The notes under the pieces are model-generated. The model searched no databases. It saw nothing but the letters and a program-made list of their open reading frames with translations, and was not told the origin of the DNA. A stretch of DNA of 64,000 nucleotides from Desulfobulbaceae bacterium UBA2273 (GTDB taxonomy: Bacteria > Desulfobacterota > Desulfobulbia > Desulfobulbales > Desulfurivibrionaceae). Numbering within the stretch: position 1 is the first letter of the stretch; every line of letters begins with the position of its first letter. The stretch is from positions 48,511 through 112,510 of the forward strand of contig DDWZ01000002.1 in NCBI GenBank assembly GCA_002347095.1. The letters run 5' to 3'. Shown here one piece after another: positions 40,572 through 49,457 of this stretch. A program made the position numbers and the translations under genes.

Positions 40572-40786
40572 TGGTTGCTGTTCCTTAAAGGTGGATGGTG
40601 GGGAGAGTAGGTTGAACAAGCCGGAAGGAGCGGCGGCCGCCAGTATCGTTGACAACGGCACATTTTTCCATGCCGGATGCGCGAAATGTCGAGGCGAACG
40701 GAGCATGGCCTGGGGGGGATGCTCCGTCGATGTCTTACGTCCATGGGGTGCGGAAGCCGAAAACAGGGGGTGGCAAAACCCTCCTG

Positions 40787-42223
40787 CTAAGGTGCGCTGC
40801 CGCCCTGGACCACCCTGGTCAGCTCGTTGACCACCGCTTCCAGTTCGTCGGCCTGGGCGGACAGCTCTCCCGAGGCGGTGGTTGATTCTTCGGAAGAAGC
40901 GGCAACCCGTTGGGTGGCGCTACTCAAGGAGCTGGTGGCCTCCTGCATTTGCCGGATCTGCTCGGCCAGATTCTGGGTGGCCTTGGTGATGGCGGTGTTT
41001 TTGTCGCCGATGCCCGTGGCGGACTCGATAATACCCTCGAAATCGTTGTTCACGTTTTTCAGGGCGTTGGTGCTCTGGATGATGCGCTGCACGGTGCCTT
41101 CCAGCAGATGCTGGGTGTCCTTGGCTGCCGTGGCCGTGCGCATGGCCAGGTTTTTGACCTCATCGGCCACCACCGCGAAACCGGCTCCGGCCTCGCCGGC
41201 CCTGGCAGCTTCCACCGCCGCATTCAGGGCCAGCAGATTGGTTTGGAAAGCGATGGAACCGATGGTGGTGATGATATGGCCGATCTTGTCGCTGTCCTGC
41301 TCGATCAAGCCCATGTTGTGGGTGAGATCCACCAGGGCGCGGAGCGACTGGCCGGATTTCTCGATATTTTCATTCATCAGTTTTTCGCTGCCAGCGGTCA
41401 GCGCTGCTGTCTGTTGGCCTACTTCGCTCATCGAAGTCAGGGCCGCGGCGGTCTCCTCCGCCACCGCAGCCTGTTCCGAGGCGTCTTCGGCCAGAGTATT
41501 GCTGGTGTGGGAGATCTTGGCCGCGGCTTCGGCCACCTGGTGGGAGTTGTCGCGGATGGTGTCGGTGATGCGGGTAAGAAGCCGGCTCAACCCGGAAGCG
41601 GTGAGGAAGGAAAGAAACATGCCCACGCATACCGAAGCAATGGTGAGGGCGGCAACGCTGTATTTGGTGGCGGTGGCGGCGGCGAGCATGGCTTCGTCGG
41701 TGAGCACGTTCTCCTTGGTTGTGCTCCTGATTTCCTTGAGCAGGCGCTGCACCTCGCTCAGGGCCGGCAGGGTCTGGGCGAGAAAGATTTCCTTGGCTGC
41801 GGTGCGGTCCTCGGGCCGGAACTGTTCCTTGATGGCCACGGCGGTCTGATGCAGGTCGCGGTGCGGTTTTTCGATGCTCAACAGGATCGGCGCCAGGGTC
41901 GGAAACTGTTTTTCTGCCTGTTTACGGCCCTCGCCGTAAAGCCAGGCGCCGAAACCGCATTTGTGGTCGTCGGTTTCCGCCTTCAGGGTGGTGACGCGGT
42001 CATCGACGATCAGGGCATTGACCTGATTGACCCAGTTGAGATGGTCCACCTCGCGCTGGGCCAGGATTCCGTCCAGTTGATTGCTGCTGATAACTTCTTC
42101 CGCCCCAGTGATGATGCGGTTGACTCCCAGATAGGTGATCACTCCGGTGACCACGAATAGCGCCAGAATGCAGCCGAAGCCGATGGTGATTTTCTGGTTG
42201 ACGCTCAGATTGTTCCAGCCCAT
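40787..42223 (-). CDS. Methyl-accepting chemotaxis protein with periplasmic CZB domain
   Basis: The 478-residue receptor has membrane helices at about 10-32 and 188-210. The periplasmic part (about 35-187) includes a chemoreceptor zinc-binding (CZB) type sequence: '[11 protein letters not shown]', '[14 protein letters not shown]' and '[13 protein letters not shown]', giving the His/Cys zinc ligands. The cytoplasmic signalling domain has the hairpin tip '[40 protein letters not shown]'. CZB domains are usually cytoplasmic and C-terminal, so this placement is unusual. The STAS gene ends 45 bases upstream, suggesting one transcript. ATG 42223 starts just before the first helix. Confidence 0.93.
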   Translation of the reverse strand: MGWNNLSVNQKITIGFGCILALFVVTGVITYLGVNRIITGAEEVISSNQLDGILAQREVDHLNWVNQVNALIVDDRVTTLKAETDDHKCGFGAWLYGEGRKQAEKQFPTLAPILLSIEKPHRDLHQTAVAIKEQFRPEDRTAAKEIFLAQTLPALSEVQRLLKEIRSTTKENVLTDEAMLAAATATKYSVAALTIASVCVGMFLSFLTASGLSRLLTRITDTIRDNSHQVAEAAAKISHTSNTLAEDASEQAAVAEETAAALTSMSEVGQQTAALTAGSEKLMNENIEKSGQSLRALVDLTHNMGLIEQDSDKIGHIITTIGSIAFQTNLLALNAAVEAARAGEAGAGFAVVADEVKNLAMRTATAAKDTQHLLEGTVQRIIQSTNALKNVNNDFEGIIESATGIGDKNTAITKATQNLAEQIRQMQEATSSLSSATQRVAASSEESTTASGELSAQADELEAVVNELTRVVQGGSAP

Positions 42224-42268
42224 GCTTTTCTCCTCTGTGGCGGGATGCTGTTTCCGTGTCTGGCCTGT

Positions 42269-42586
42269 TCAGCGGCCGGTACTCATGGAAAAGAGGGTGT
42301 CCAGCCGCAACTCCGTGAAAAGATCATGGATGGGCTGGGGGACTCTGGTCAGGCGGAGGGTACCGTTATGGGCCGCCATGTTTTTGTAGAAAAGGAGCAA
42401 TTTGCCGATGCCGGAACTGCCGATGTGGCTGACCCCGGCCAGATCGATGACCAATTCCTTGATTTGCGAGTGGGGGAGGGTGTTGAACTGCTGTTTGAGG
42501 GCCGCAGCTCCCTCTTCGTCGATGGTTCCCGACAAGGTGAAGGAAACGGTTTCTCCTTGGGTTGCGGTTTCGCAGGTCATGGGCAT
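42269..42586 (-). CDS. STAS domain anti-sigma-factor antagonist (SpoIIAA/RsbV-like)
   Basis: The 105-residue protein is one STAS domain with 'GTIDEEGAAALKQQF' and the phosphorylatable Ser in 'VSHIGSSGIGKLLLF' near residue 58. In partner switching, the dephosphorylated form binds the RsbW-like kinase. GGAGG precedes ATG 42586. It lies between the RsbW-like gene (226 bases away, across a terminator) and the MCP gene (45 bases), so it may have its own promoter with the MCP. Confidence 0.92.
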   Translation of the reverse strand: MPMTCETATQGETVSFTLSGTIDEEGAAALKQQFNTLPHSQIKELVIDLAGVSHIGSSGIGKLLLFYKNMAAHNGTLRLTRVPQPIHDLFTELRLDTLFSMSTGR

Positions 42587-42644
42587 GATGTTTCCTCCGT
42601 TCCGGCAGGTCCTCGGTGGGGACAAGGGGGAACAAAAAATAGCA

Positions 42645-42674
42645 AAAAATCCTGGTTGCAAAAAAAGCCAGGAA
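42645..42674 (-). terminator. Terminator after the RsbW-like gene
   Basis: On the minus strand TCCTGGC (42674-42668) pairs with the complement of TCCTGG (42651-42656), and six T (complement of 42645-42650) follow. It separates the phosphatase/kinase pair from the STAS-MCP pair, perhaps partially. Confidence 0.55.
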
Positions 42675-42812
42675 AACGGTTGCGCAATACGATCTAGTGA
42701 ACCACAAACTCTGCTCTTTGTGAAGAGTTCTCTTTCTCCCTGAAGCTATCTTTGCAAGAGCCGCTCCGGCAATTTCGCCGGGGAAAATTTATCCCGACTT
42801 GCCGGGAAAACG

Positions 42813-43286
42813 TCAGGCTGGCTTTTTTTTCTCCCTGGTCGAAATCCTGCTGAAAGAGGCGATTAGGTGACGTCCCTGGTCCTGCCAGGAGACCTGGTCC
42901 GCCAGGTGAATAATGATGGCGATGCCCCGGCCGTGGGATTTGCGGATATTTTCGTCGGCCCGCGGATCTTTGATGGACTGGAAATCGAAGCCCGCGCCTT
43001 GGTCCAGCACCTCAAGGACAAGATGCTCATTGACCTGCCAACGGACAGTGACGGCCTTGCCCGGGTCTTTTCGGTTGCCATGGCGCCAGGCATTGATCAC
43101 GGCCTCGTGCAACGCCAAGTTAATGCGGAATTCCGGATTGATGAAGTGCTGCTGCATGAGCGCGGGTTCCATCGTGGCATAGATCTCGGCTGCAAAACGG
43201 TCGATCTCGCCGCTGTCCGCCGTGCGGATGGAATGCTCCCGGCAGAGGAGGGGCGGGGCGGGAGGGGGAGCCTGTGTTGGAGTCAT
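42813..43286 (-). CDS. RsbW/SpoIIAB-like anti-sigma serine kinase
   Basis: The 157-residue protein is a GHKL ATPase with N-box 'NLALHEAVINAWRHGN' (about 55-70), G1 box 'LDQGAGFD' (about 95) and G2-like 'SHGRGIAIIIHLAD' (about 120). Such kinases phosphorylate a STAS partner and hold a sigma factor or another output. It lies 35 bases after the phosphatase gene and before the STAS gene, which completes a partner-switching set. No sigma factor gene is in the window, so the output may be chemotaxis or something outside. Confidence 0.92.
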   Translation of the reverse strand: MTPTQAPPPAPPLLCREHSIRTADSGEIDRFAAEIYATMEPALMQQHFINPEFRINLALHEAVINAWRHGNRKDPGKAVTVRWQVNEHLVLEVLDQGAGFDFQSIKDPRADENIRKSHGRGIAIIIHLADQVSWQDQGRHLIASFSRISTREKKKPA

Positions 43287-43321
43287 GCTCGGTCCAGGGA
43301 AGAATGTTGCGGGGGGAAGGG

Positions 43322-44470
43322 TTACACCTCGGTGCGAAACCGGACACCCAGCATGGTCAGGTCGTCCGGGAAGCGGATGTCATTGGAAAAAAGCAGCATT
43401 TTTTCGATAAGATGCTGCATTTTCTGGTCGGTGTCCGGGAAGCCCTGTCTACTCACCAACGTAGCCAGTCCATCGCTGCCAAGCATGTTGCCGCTGGAGT
43501 CGGCGATTTCGATGGCGCCGTCGCTGAAAAAAAGCAGGCCGTCGTCGTGGCAAAAGGGGATGAGGCTCGCTTTGTATTGGGTTTCCGGCATCATGCCCAG
43601 CGGCAGTCCGGCCATCTGGATCGGCAGGGTTTCTTTTCCCCGCGTCAGCAGGAGAGGCGGGCTGCCTGCGCCGCACAGGGCCACGGTTCGGGCTTCCAGA
43701 TCGATGAGGCCGAAAAGGCAGGTGGCAAAGGACTCTCCGTCCCGGACCAACTGGCAGAGGTTGCGATTCACGGCGGTCATGAACGTGGCCGGCCGGTCCA
43801 GCAAGCGGCGGTTGCTTTCCCACAGGGAGTGCAGGTGCATGGCGTACAGGGAGGCCGCCACCCCGTGCCCCATGACATCGGCGAGCAGGAAGGCATAGCG
43901 GTTTTGATCCAGTCGTTCCACCGTGGAATAATCACCGCCGACGATGTCATGGGGAGCATAATGGAAAGCCCAGCGCAGGCGCGGGTCGTCGTTGGCCGGC
44001 ATGGCCATGGACAATGCCTGGATCTGCCGGGCTCTTTCCAGGTCCCGCATCCGGTGGGAAAGATCCTGAAAAACCTCCACCCCGCCGATGACCGTGCCCT
44101 GTTCGTTGCGGATGGGCGAGACGCTGACCTGCACCGGCAAGCGGCCGCCCTCTTTTTTTTGGGCGAACACCAGGGAGGGGGAGGTCGAACCGGCGCCGGT
44201 GATCATGGCCCGGTACAGGGGGCAAGATTCCTTGCCGCACAACTCCTTGCCTTCCTTGTCCGTATGACGGAGGATGTTGTCCTTGCATGATCTGCCCAGG
44301 ACCTCCGAAGCCCTCCAGCCGGTGATTTTTTCCGCGGCTTCGTTCCAGTAGACGATTCGCCGCTCCAGGTCCGTGACATAGACGCCGTGGCTGATGCCGG
44401 CCAGGATCTGGTCCGCGGTGTAGGCAAGAGTGTGCAGCGGAGGGTACGGTTGTATGTTCCGGTCATCCAT
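43322..44470 (-). CDS. PAS domain-PP2C (SpoIIE-type) serine phosphatase
   Basis: The 382-residue protein has an N-terminal PAS domain (about 15-135, 'GISHGVYVTDLERRIVYWNEAAEKITGW') and a C-terminal SpoIIE/RsbU-type PP2C phosphatase (about 160-380) with metal-binding 'GGDYST', 'LADVMGHGVAASLYAM' and 'FFSDGAIEI' and 'PDDLTMLGVR'. It should dephosphorylate the STAS protein in response to a redox or small-molecule signal sensed by PAS. ATG 44470 starts eight bases after the dnaE stop, so it may be read from the dnaE transcript. Confidence 0.94.
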   Translation of the reverse strand: MDDRNIQPYPPLHTLAYTADQILAGISHGVYVTDLERRIVYWNEAAEKITGWRASEVLGRSCKDNILRHTDKEGKELCGKESCPLYRAMITGAGSTSPSLVFAQKKEGGRLPVQVSVSPIRNEQGTVIGGVEVFQDLSHRMRDLERARQIQALSMAMPANDDPRLRWAFHYAPHDIVGGDYSTVERLDQNRYAFLLADVMGHGVAASLYAMHLHSLWESNRRLLDRPATFMTAVNRNLCQLVRDGESFATCLFGLIDLEARTVALCGAGSPPLLLTRGKETLPIQMAGLPLGMMPETQYKASLIPFCHDDGLLFFSDGAIEIADSSGNMLGSDGLATLVSRQGFPDTDQKMQHLIEKMLLFSNDIRFPDDLTMLGVRFRTEV

Positions 44471-44478
44471 ACGTCATC

Positions 44479-47400
44479 TCACCCCTGCCCATTCTGCCGC
44501 CAGCGCCCGCCCTTGCCCCCGTTCCGGGGCTGGATCTCCGCCTTGGTTTTCAGATACATGACCGCGCTATAGCCCAGCAGCCCTTCCACGGCCGCATCGA
44601 ATTCCTTGCAGGGGCGAACGGTGAAATCCGAGGGCGGCTCGATATCCACCTCGCCCCGGCCGGTAAAATGCAGGGTCAGGGAGACCGGGCAGGTGCCGTG
44701 GAATTCGCGCACCTTGGTCTTCAGGCTTTCCAGCTTCTGGCGGCTCACCTGGTCGGACTTAAGCAGGATGCGGGCGCCGTTGGTGTATTTGCTTCGGGCC
44801 TCGCTTAAGCTGTCCACGGATTCGGCGATGATCTTGGCGCCCTGTTCCTCCTGCTTGACAGTGCCCAGGACGATGAGCGGTTCGTCGGAGGTGAGGAGAT
44901 GGCCGGATTTGGCAAAGGCCTCGGGGAACACGACCACCTCGGCGGCTCCGGCCCGGTCTTCGAGCACGATGAAGGCCATGCGGTCGCCTTTCTTGCTGCG
45001 GTGGTCCTTGTATTCCCGCACCAGCCCGCCGACGCGCACCGGCTGGTTGTCGCCCCAGTCGCCCAGGCCGGTGAGGTCGGTATCGGCCACGGCCATGATC
45101 TCCTGATGGAAGTTGTCCAGAGGATGGCCGGTGAGGTAGAAGCCCACGGTCTCCTTTTCAAAACCGAGCCGTTCTTTTTCGGTCCATTCCGGGATGTTGG
45201 GCAGGTCGATGGTATTGGCCTTGCTCCCTTGCGCCTGGGGCATGGCCGAGAACAGCGAAATCTGGCCGCTTAACCGGTCCCGCTGCGCGGACTGCGCCTG
45301 TTCCAGGGCCATATCCAGGATGGCGAAGAGTTGCGAGCGTTTGGCCCCCAGGGAGTCGAAGGCCCCGGCCTTGATCAGGCTTTCGATGACCCGCCGGTTC
45401 ACCTTGCGGGAATCGACCCGGTCGCAGAAATCCTCCAGCCCGTGGTAAGGACCATCCGCCGCCCGCACCTCCATGATCGAATCCAGGGCCGCGCCGCCCA
45501 CGTTCTTGACCGCGGCCAAGCCGAAGCGGATGCGGTCGTTGACCACGGCAAAGTCCTTGTCCGACTCGTTGATGTCCGGGGGCAAGACTTCGATGTCGTG
45601 GTCCCGGCATTCGGTGATGTAGCGTACCACCTTGTCGGTGTTGCCCACGTCGCAGGAGAGCAGGGCGGCCATGAACTGGGCTGGGTAGTGGGCCTTGAGC
45701 CAGGCGGTCTGGTAGGCGATGAGGGCGTAGGCCGCGCTGTGGCTCTTGTTGAAGCCGTAGCCCGCGAACTTGGCCATCAGGTCGAAGACGTATTCGGCCT
45801 TGTCCGCGGGGATGGAGTTCTGCTTGGCCCCGGCCAGGAATTTTTCCTTCTCCGCCTCCATGACCTCGGCTTTTTTCTTGCCCATGGCCCGGCGGAGGTT
45901 GTCGGCATCGCCCAGGGAGTAGCCGGCCAGGACATTGGCGATCTTCATGACCTGTTCCTGGTAGACGATGACCCCGTAGGTCTCTTTCAGGATGGGTTCC
46001 AACTGGGGGAGCGGATAGATGGCCTGCATCCGGCCGTGCTTGGTGTCCACGAACTGATCCACCATGCCGGATTCCAGGGGGCCGGGGCGGTAGAGGGCCA
46101 CCAGGGCGATGAGGTCGGAAAAGACCTCGGGCTTCATCTTCATCAGCAACCCGCGCATGCCCGAGCTTTCAAGCTGGAACACCCCCAGGGCGTCGCCCTT
46201 GGCCAGCAGGTCGTAGGTCTTGGTGTCGTCCAAGGGGATGCGGTTGATGTCCGGTTTATGCCCGATATCCGCGGCGATCAGCTTGAGTGCCCGGTCGATG
46301 ACGGTGAGGGTTTTGAGGCCCAAAAAGTCGAACTTGATCAACCCGGTCATCTCGGTGTGGATCATGTCATACTGGGTGAGCACCTCGCCCTTGGGGCCTT
46401 TGCAGACCGGCAGGTATTCCACCATGGGTCTCGGCGAGATCACCACCCCTGCGGCATGGATGGAGGTGTGGCGGTTGAGCCCCTCCAGGGTCTGGGCGAT
46501 GCGGAGAAGCTCCTCCACCTGGGGGTCGCGTTTTATCAGCTCCTGGAGGCGGGCCTCGGCCTCGATGGCCTTTTTGATCGTGATTTTCAGCTCTTCCGGG
46601 ATGAGCTTGGCGATGCGGTCCACGTCGCCGTAGGCCATGCCCAGGGCGCGGCCCACGTCGCGGATCACGGCCCGGGCCTTCATGGAGCCGTAGGTGACGA
46701 TCTGGGCCACATGCGCCTCGCCGCCGTAGCGTTGCTGCACGTATTCGATGACCTCGCCGCGGCGCTCCTGGCAGAAGTCCACGTCGAAGTCGGGCATGGA
46801 CTTGCGCTCGATGTTCAAAAACCGCTCGAAGATCAGGCCGTAGGGGATGGGGTCGATATCGGTGATCCGCATGGAATAGGCGGCAAGACTACCGGCGCCG
46901 GAGCCGCGGCCCGGGCCCACCGGGATATCGTGGTCCTTGGCCCAGTTGATGAAATCGGCCACAATGAGAAAATAGCCGGGAAAGCCCATCTTTTGGATGA
47001 CGTCGATCTCGTGGGTGAGCCGGTCGCGGTAGGTTTTTTCAATCTCCGGGGTGAGCTGGCCGATCTCCCGCATGTCGTTCAGTCGTTCTTCCAGCCCTGC
47101 CAGGGCGGCCTTTTCGAACAGGGAGTCAAGGCTGTCGCCATCGGGCACCGGGAAGATGGGAAAATGGGACTCGCCAAAGGTCAGCTCGACATTGCAGCGC
47201 GCAGCCAAGCGGACCGTCTCGGCGATGGCCTCGGGCGAATGGGCAAAACCCCTCTTCATCTCGTCGGGAGACTTGAAGAAAAGCTCGTCCGTGGAAAAGC
47301 GGAAGCGGCTGGCATCGTGCATGGTTTTGCCGGTCTGGATGCAGAGCAGCACTTCGTGGGCCTGGGCCTCCTCCCGGTTGAGGTAGTGGCAGTCGTTGGT

Positions 47401-48024
47401 GGCGATGAGCGGGATGGACAGCTCCTTGGAAAGCTCCTTGAGCCCCTGGTTGACTATCGTTTGTTCCGGGATATTGTTTTCCTGCATCTCAAGATACAGG
47501 CGATCGCCGAACAGAGCCATGAGCCGGCGCGCCTCTTCCCGGGCGCCTTCCATGTCGCCTGCGGTGATGCGCATGGGGATGCCGCCGTGCAGACAGGCGG
47601 TGAGGGCGATGAGCCCTTCGGCATGGGCCTCCAGCACCTCCAGATCGATGCGCGGCTTGTAGTGGAACCCTTCCAACTGGGCCAGGCTGGCCAGCTTGAG
47701 CAGATTCTGGTAGCCGGTGTTGTTCATGGCCAGGAGCACGAGGTGGAAGGCGGCCTTGCCCGCGCTTTTCGCCGATTTGTCGAAGCGGTGGCTGGGGGAG
47801 ACATAGAACTCGCAGCCGATGATGGGCTTGATCCCGGCCTTTTTGGCCTGGACATAGAATTCCAGGGCGCCGAACATGGAGCCGTGATCGGTGATGGCCA
47901 CGGCGTCCATCCCGTATTCCTTGCACTTGGCCAGCAGGTCGCCGACCCGGATGGCGCCGTCGAGCAGGCTGTACTGGGTGTGGACATGGAGGTGGACGAA
48001 ATTGGCGGGCGGGGTTTCGGGCAT
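44479..48024 (-). CDS. dnaE: DNA polymerase III subunit alpha
   Basis: The 1181-residue replicative polymerase has the PHP domain ('HLHVHTQYSLLDGA' near 12 and 'AITDHGSMFG'), the palm with the catalytic Asp cluster in 'MPDFDVDFCQERR' (about 410-420) after 'GPGRGSGAGSLAAYS', and a C-terminal OB fold ('VRVGGLVREYKDHRSKKGDRMAF'). Length matches DnaE1. The longer frame to 48087 would add 21 residues ('MVSLSNHTLNF...') read from a REP-like repeat, so ATG 48024 (MPETPPANF) is chosen. Downstream is the PAS-PP2C gene, eight bases away. Confidence 0.97.
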   Translation of the reverse strand: MPETPPANFVHLHVHTQYSLLDGAIRVGDLLAKCKEYGMDAVAITDHGSMFGALEFYVQAKKAGIKPIIGCEFYVSPSHRFDKSAKSAGKAAFHLVLLAMNNTGYQNLLKLASLAQLEGFHYKPRIDLEVLEAHAEGLIALTACLHGGIPMRITAGDMEGAREEARRLMALFGDRLYLEMQENNIPEQTIVNQGLKELSKELSIPLIATNDCHYLNREEAQAHEVLLCIQTGKTMHDASRFRFSTDELFFKSPDEMKRGFAHSPEAIAETVRLAARCNVELTFGESHFPIFPVPDGDSLDSLFEKAALAGLEERLNDMREIGQLTPEIEKTYRDRLTHEIDVIQKMGFPGYFLIVADFINWAKDHDIPVGPGRGSGAGSLAAYSMRITDIDPIPYGLIFERFLNIERKSMPDFDVDFCQERRGEVIEYVQQRYGGEAHVAQIVTYGSMKARAVIRDVGRALGMAYGDVDRIAKLIPEELKITIKKAIEAEARLQELIKRDPQVEELLRIAQTLEGLNRHTSIHAAGVVISPRPMVEYLPVCKGPKGEVLTQYDMIHTEMTGLIKFDFLGLKTLTVIDRALKLIAADIGHKPDINRIPLDDTKTYDLLAKGDALGVFQLESSGMRGLLMKMKPEVFSDLIALVALYRPGPLESGMVDQFVDTKHGRMQAIYPLPQLEPILKETYGVIVYQEQVMKIANVLAGYSLGDADNLRRAMGKKKAEVMEAEKEKFLAGAKQNSIPADKAEYVFDLMAKFAGYGFNKSHSAAYALIAYQTAWLKAHYPAQFMAALLSCDVGNTDKVVRYITECRDHDIEVLPPDINESDKDFAVVNDRIRFGLAAVKNVGGAALDSIMEVRAADGPYHGLEDFCDRVDSRKVNRRVIESLIKAGAFDSLGAKRSQLFAILDMALEQAQSAQRDRLSGQISLFSAMPQAQGSKANTIDLPNIPEWTEKERLGFEKETVGFYLTGHPLDNFHQEIMAVADTDLTGLGDWGDNQPVRVGGLVREYKDHRSKKGDRMAFIVLEDRAGAAEVVVFPEAFAKSGHLLTSDEPLIVLGTVKQEEQGAKIIAESVDSLSEARSKYTNGARILLKSDQVSRQKLESLKTKVREFHGTCPVSLTLHFTGRGEVDIEPPSDFTVRPCKEFDAAVEGLLGYSAVMYLKTKAEIQPRNGGKGGRWRQNGQG

Positions 48025-48066
48025 GGGGAGTTCCAGGTAAATGAGATTATTGCAAAAGTTTAATGT

Positions 48067-48160
48067 GTGGTTCGACAGGCTCACCACGAGCAGTGTTAAC
48101 GGCGAAGGAAAAAGGCAATGATTCAGACATAATTTCCGTTCGCCCTGAGCCTGTCGAAGG
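48067..48160. repeat. TTCGACAGGCTCAG-type inverted repeat, copy 2
   Basis: GTGGTTCGACAGGCTCACCA at 48067 and CCGTTCGCCCTGAGCCTGTC at 48136-48160 form an inverted pair. It is of the same type as 31353-31430. It lies between dnaE and the sugar isomerase-like gene, and would supply spurious N-terminal codons to dnaE if a longer start were used. Confidence 0.72.
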
Positions 48161-48174
48161 GGGGCGTTCAGGGT

Positions 48175-48969
48175 TTATTTCGCGTCAAAAAACTGCATCC
48201 GGTCCAGGGCGGCCAGGCTTTCCCACAGATCATCCTCGCTGTGGGGCTCCAGGGTAACCAGAGGGTGCAAGCGTTGCTCCTGAAGATAGCTGAACAGGCC
48301 GGAAAAATCAAAGCTCCCGCGGCCCGGGGCAAGGTGCGCATCCCGGTCGCCATGGTTATCGTGCAGATGGATGTGGCCGAGCCAGGGAGTCAGGGCGGGC
48401 AGCCAATCCTGCCAGGTGTTCTTGGCAAAGGCGGCGACATGGCCCACGTCGAGGCAGAACCTGGCAAAGGGCGAGTCCAGGGCGGCGAGCATTTGTATAT
48501 GCTGCTTGGGCCCGGTTTCATAGGTGTTTTCCAGCATCAGCGGAACCTGATGGGCGGCGGCTTTTGCCAGCAGTTCCCGCCAGGTTGCCAGGGAGGTGTC
48601 GAACCAGGCAGCCTGTTTGTAGCCGTGTTTGTTTTCTTCGTAGTTCAGGTGGCAGACTACCGCGGCAGGCCGGAATACCTCGATGAGGTCAAAGCCCTTG
48701 CCCAGCTTGCTGCGGGTGGCCGCCAGGATATTTTCGTCCAGTCCGCCCGGAGCGAGATCGAAAAAAGGGGCGTGCAGGGTGCAGCCAAGTCCGGCACGAG
48801 CCAGCGCCTCGGCAACCTCCCGGTATTCGGCCTCGGTGGCGGTGTACAGCGTATCGCCTTCCAGGCTGATTTCCGGCTGGAAACGGTGGGCGAGAACAGC
48901 GTCCAGCTCCTGCTGGAGCCGGCGAAACGGAAAATTGATAAAACAGCGCGAGGTGATGTGTTTGTACAT
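48175..48969 (-). CDS. Xylose isomerase-like TIM barrel protein
   Basis: The 264-residue protein resembles AP endonuclease 2/xylose isomerase-like barrels: 'CTLHAPFFDLAPGG' near 65, 'VCHLNYE' near 108, 'MLENTYE' near 148 and 'ARFCLDVGHVAAF' near 175, then 'LGHIHLHDNHG' near 200 and 'VTLEPHSED' near 240. The His, Glu and Asp residues would bind a divalent metal. Substrate unknown; sugar-phosphate isomerase or epimerase roles are typical of the family. The start ATG 48969 gives a natural N-terminus. It lies between dnaE and the Trm112 gene. Confidence 0.85.
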   Translation of the reverse strand: MYKHITSRCFINFPFRRLQQELDAVLAHRFQPEISLEGDTLYTATEAEYREVAEALARAGLGCTLHAPFFDLAPGGLDENILAATRSKLGKGFDLIEVFRPAAVVCHLNYEENKHGYKQAAWFDTSLATWRELLAKAAAHQVPLMLENTYETGPKQHIQMLAALDSPFARFCLDVGHVAAFAKNTWQDWLPALTPWLGHIHLHDNHGDRDAHLAPGRGSFDFSGLFSYLQEQRLHPLVTLEPHSEDDLWESLAALDRMQFFDAK

Positions 48970-48973
48970 ATTT

Positions 48974-49037
48974 AGTGCCGAGTTCTGAGTTCTGAGTGCC
49001 GAGGCTGGATTTTTTTCTCAGCACTCAGAACTAAGCA
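48974..49037. repeat. TCAGCAC-type heptamer repeats flanking the Trm112 gene
   Basis: Units such as AGTGCCGAGTTCTGAGT and ACTCAGAACTAAGCACT occur on both sides of a short gap. The repeats contribute the last codons of the Trm112 gene ('PETSA') and its stop. They are similar to those around the IVS gene at 51.7-52.2 kb. Confidence 0.65.
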
Positions 49038-49225
49038 CTGGTCTCTGGCTCAGCACTTTCTGTTAATTTCTTGGCCTCGTCGATGAGCATGATGGGGATA
49101 TCTTCGCGGATCTCATAGAGAAGCTTGCAGCTCTCGCAGACCAGGCCGTCTTTTTTTTCAGTGAGCTTTACCTCTCCCTTGCATTTGGGGCAGGCAAGGA
49201 TATCTAACAGTTCCTGACTGATCAT
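49031..49225 (-). CDS. Trm112-family zinc-binding protein
   Basis: The 64-residue product starts 'MISQELLDILACPKCKGEVKL' and has two CxxC pairs (CPKC and CESC) around 'KLLYEIREDIPIMLIDEA', the Trm112/YcaR signature. In eukaryotes and archaea Trm112 activates methyltransferases; in bacteria the role is less clear. ATG 49225 is the family start. The C-terminus is read from the heptamer repeat. Downstream is the xylose isomerase-like gene; upstream lies the rfb cluster in the other orientation. Confidence 0.9.
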   Translation of the reverse strand: MISQELLDILACPKCKGEVKLTEKKDGLVCESCKLLYEIREDIPIMLIDEAKKLTESAEPETSA

Positions 49226-49457
49226 GGCACGGCTCCGGCGGATGGTAATCGGGGCGGGTGGGGTTGTTCTTCGCGGCGAACAACACGGGCGTCGGCACTC
49301 TTCATAAAACTTTCTATTTCTTGTAAAATGCGCTAGGATATCGGACCTTTTCAGGTGGCTGGATAATGCTGGCCAGATCCTGTGTGAAGATAAAATGACC
49401 CGCCAAGAAAAGCAAGCCTTTCCGTTGGCGTGGTGTTTGCTTGGGAGAAGAGCGAAA

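Noticed and set aside
40572..40786. Possible c-di-GMP riboswitch between the MCP and PhnA-type genes
   Set aside because: A GGCAAAACC string is present, but the rest of the GEMM consensus and pairing is missing, and it is on the wrong strand for the genes.
45331..48063. Very long plus-strand frame (910 codons) opposite dnaE
   Set aside because: It is the GC-rich shadow of dnaE. Its translation is unstructured, rich in Gly/His/Val repeats of composition, has no domain and no ribosome site.
48025..48087. Longer N-terminus for dnaE starting MVSLSNH
   Set aside because: The extra 21 codons come from a REP-like repeat and are not in the DnaE family; MPETPPANFVHLHVHT is the normal start.
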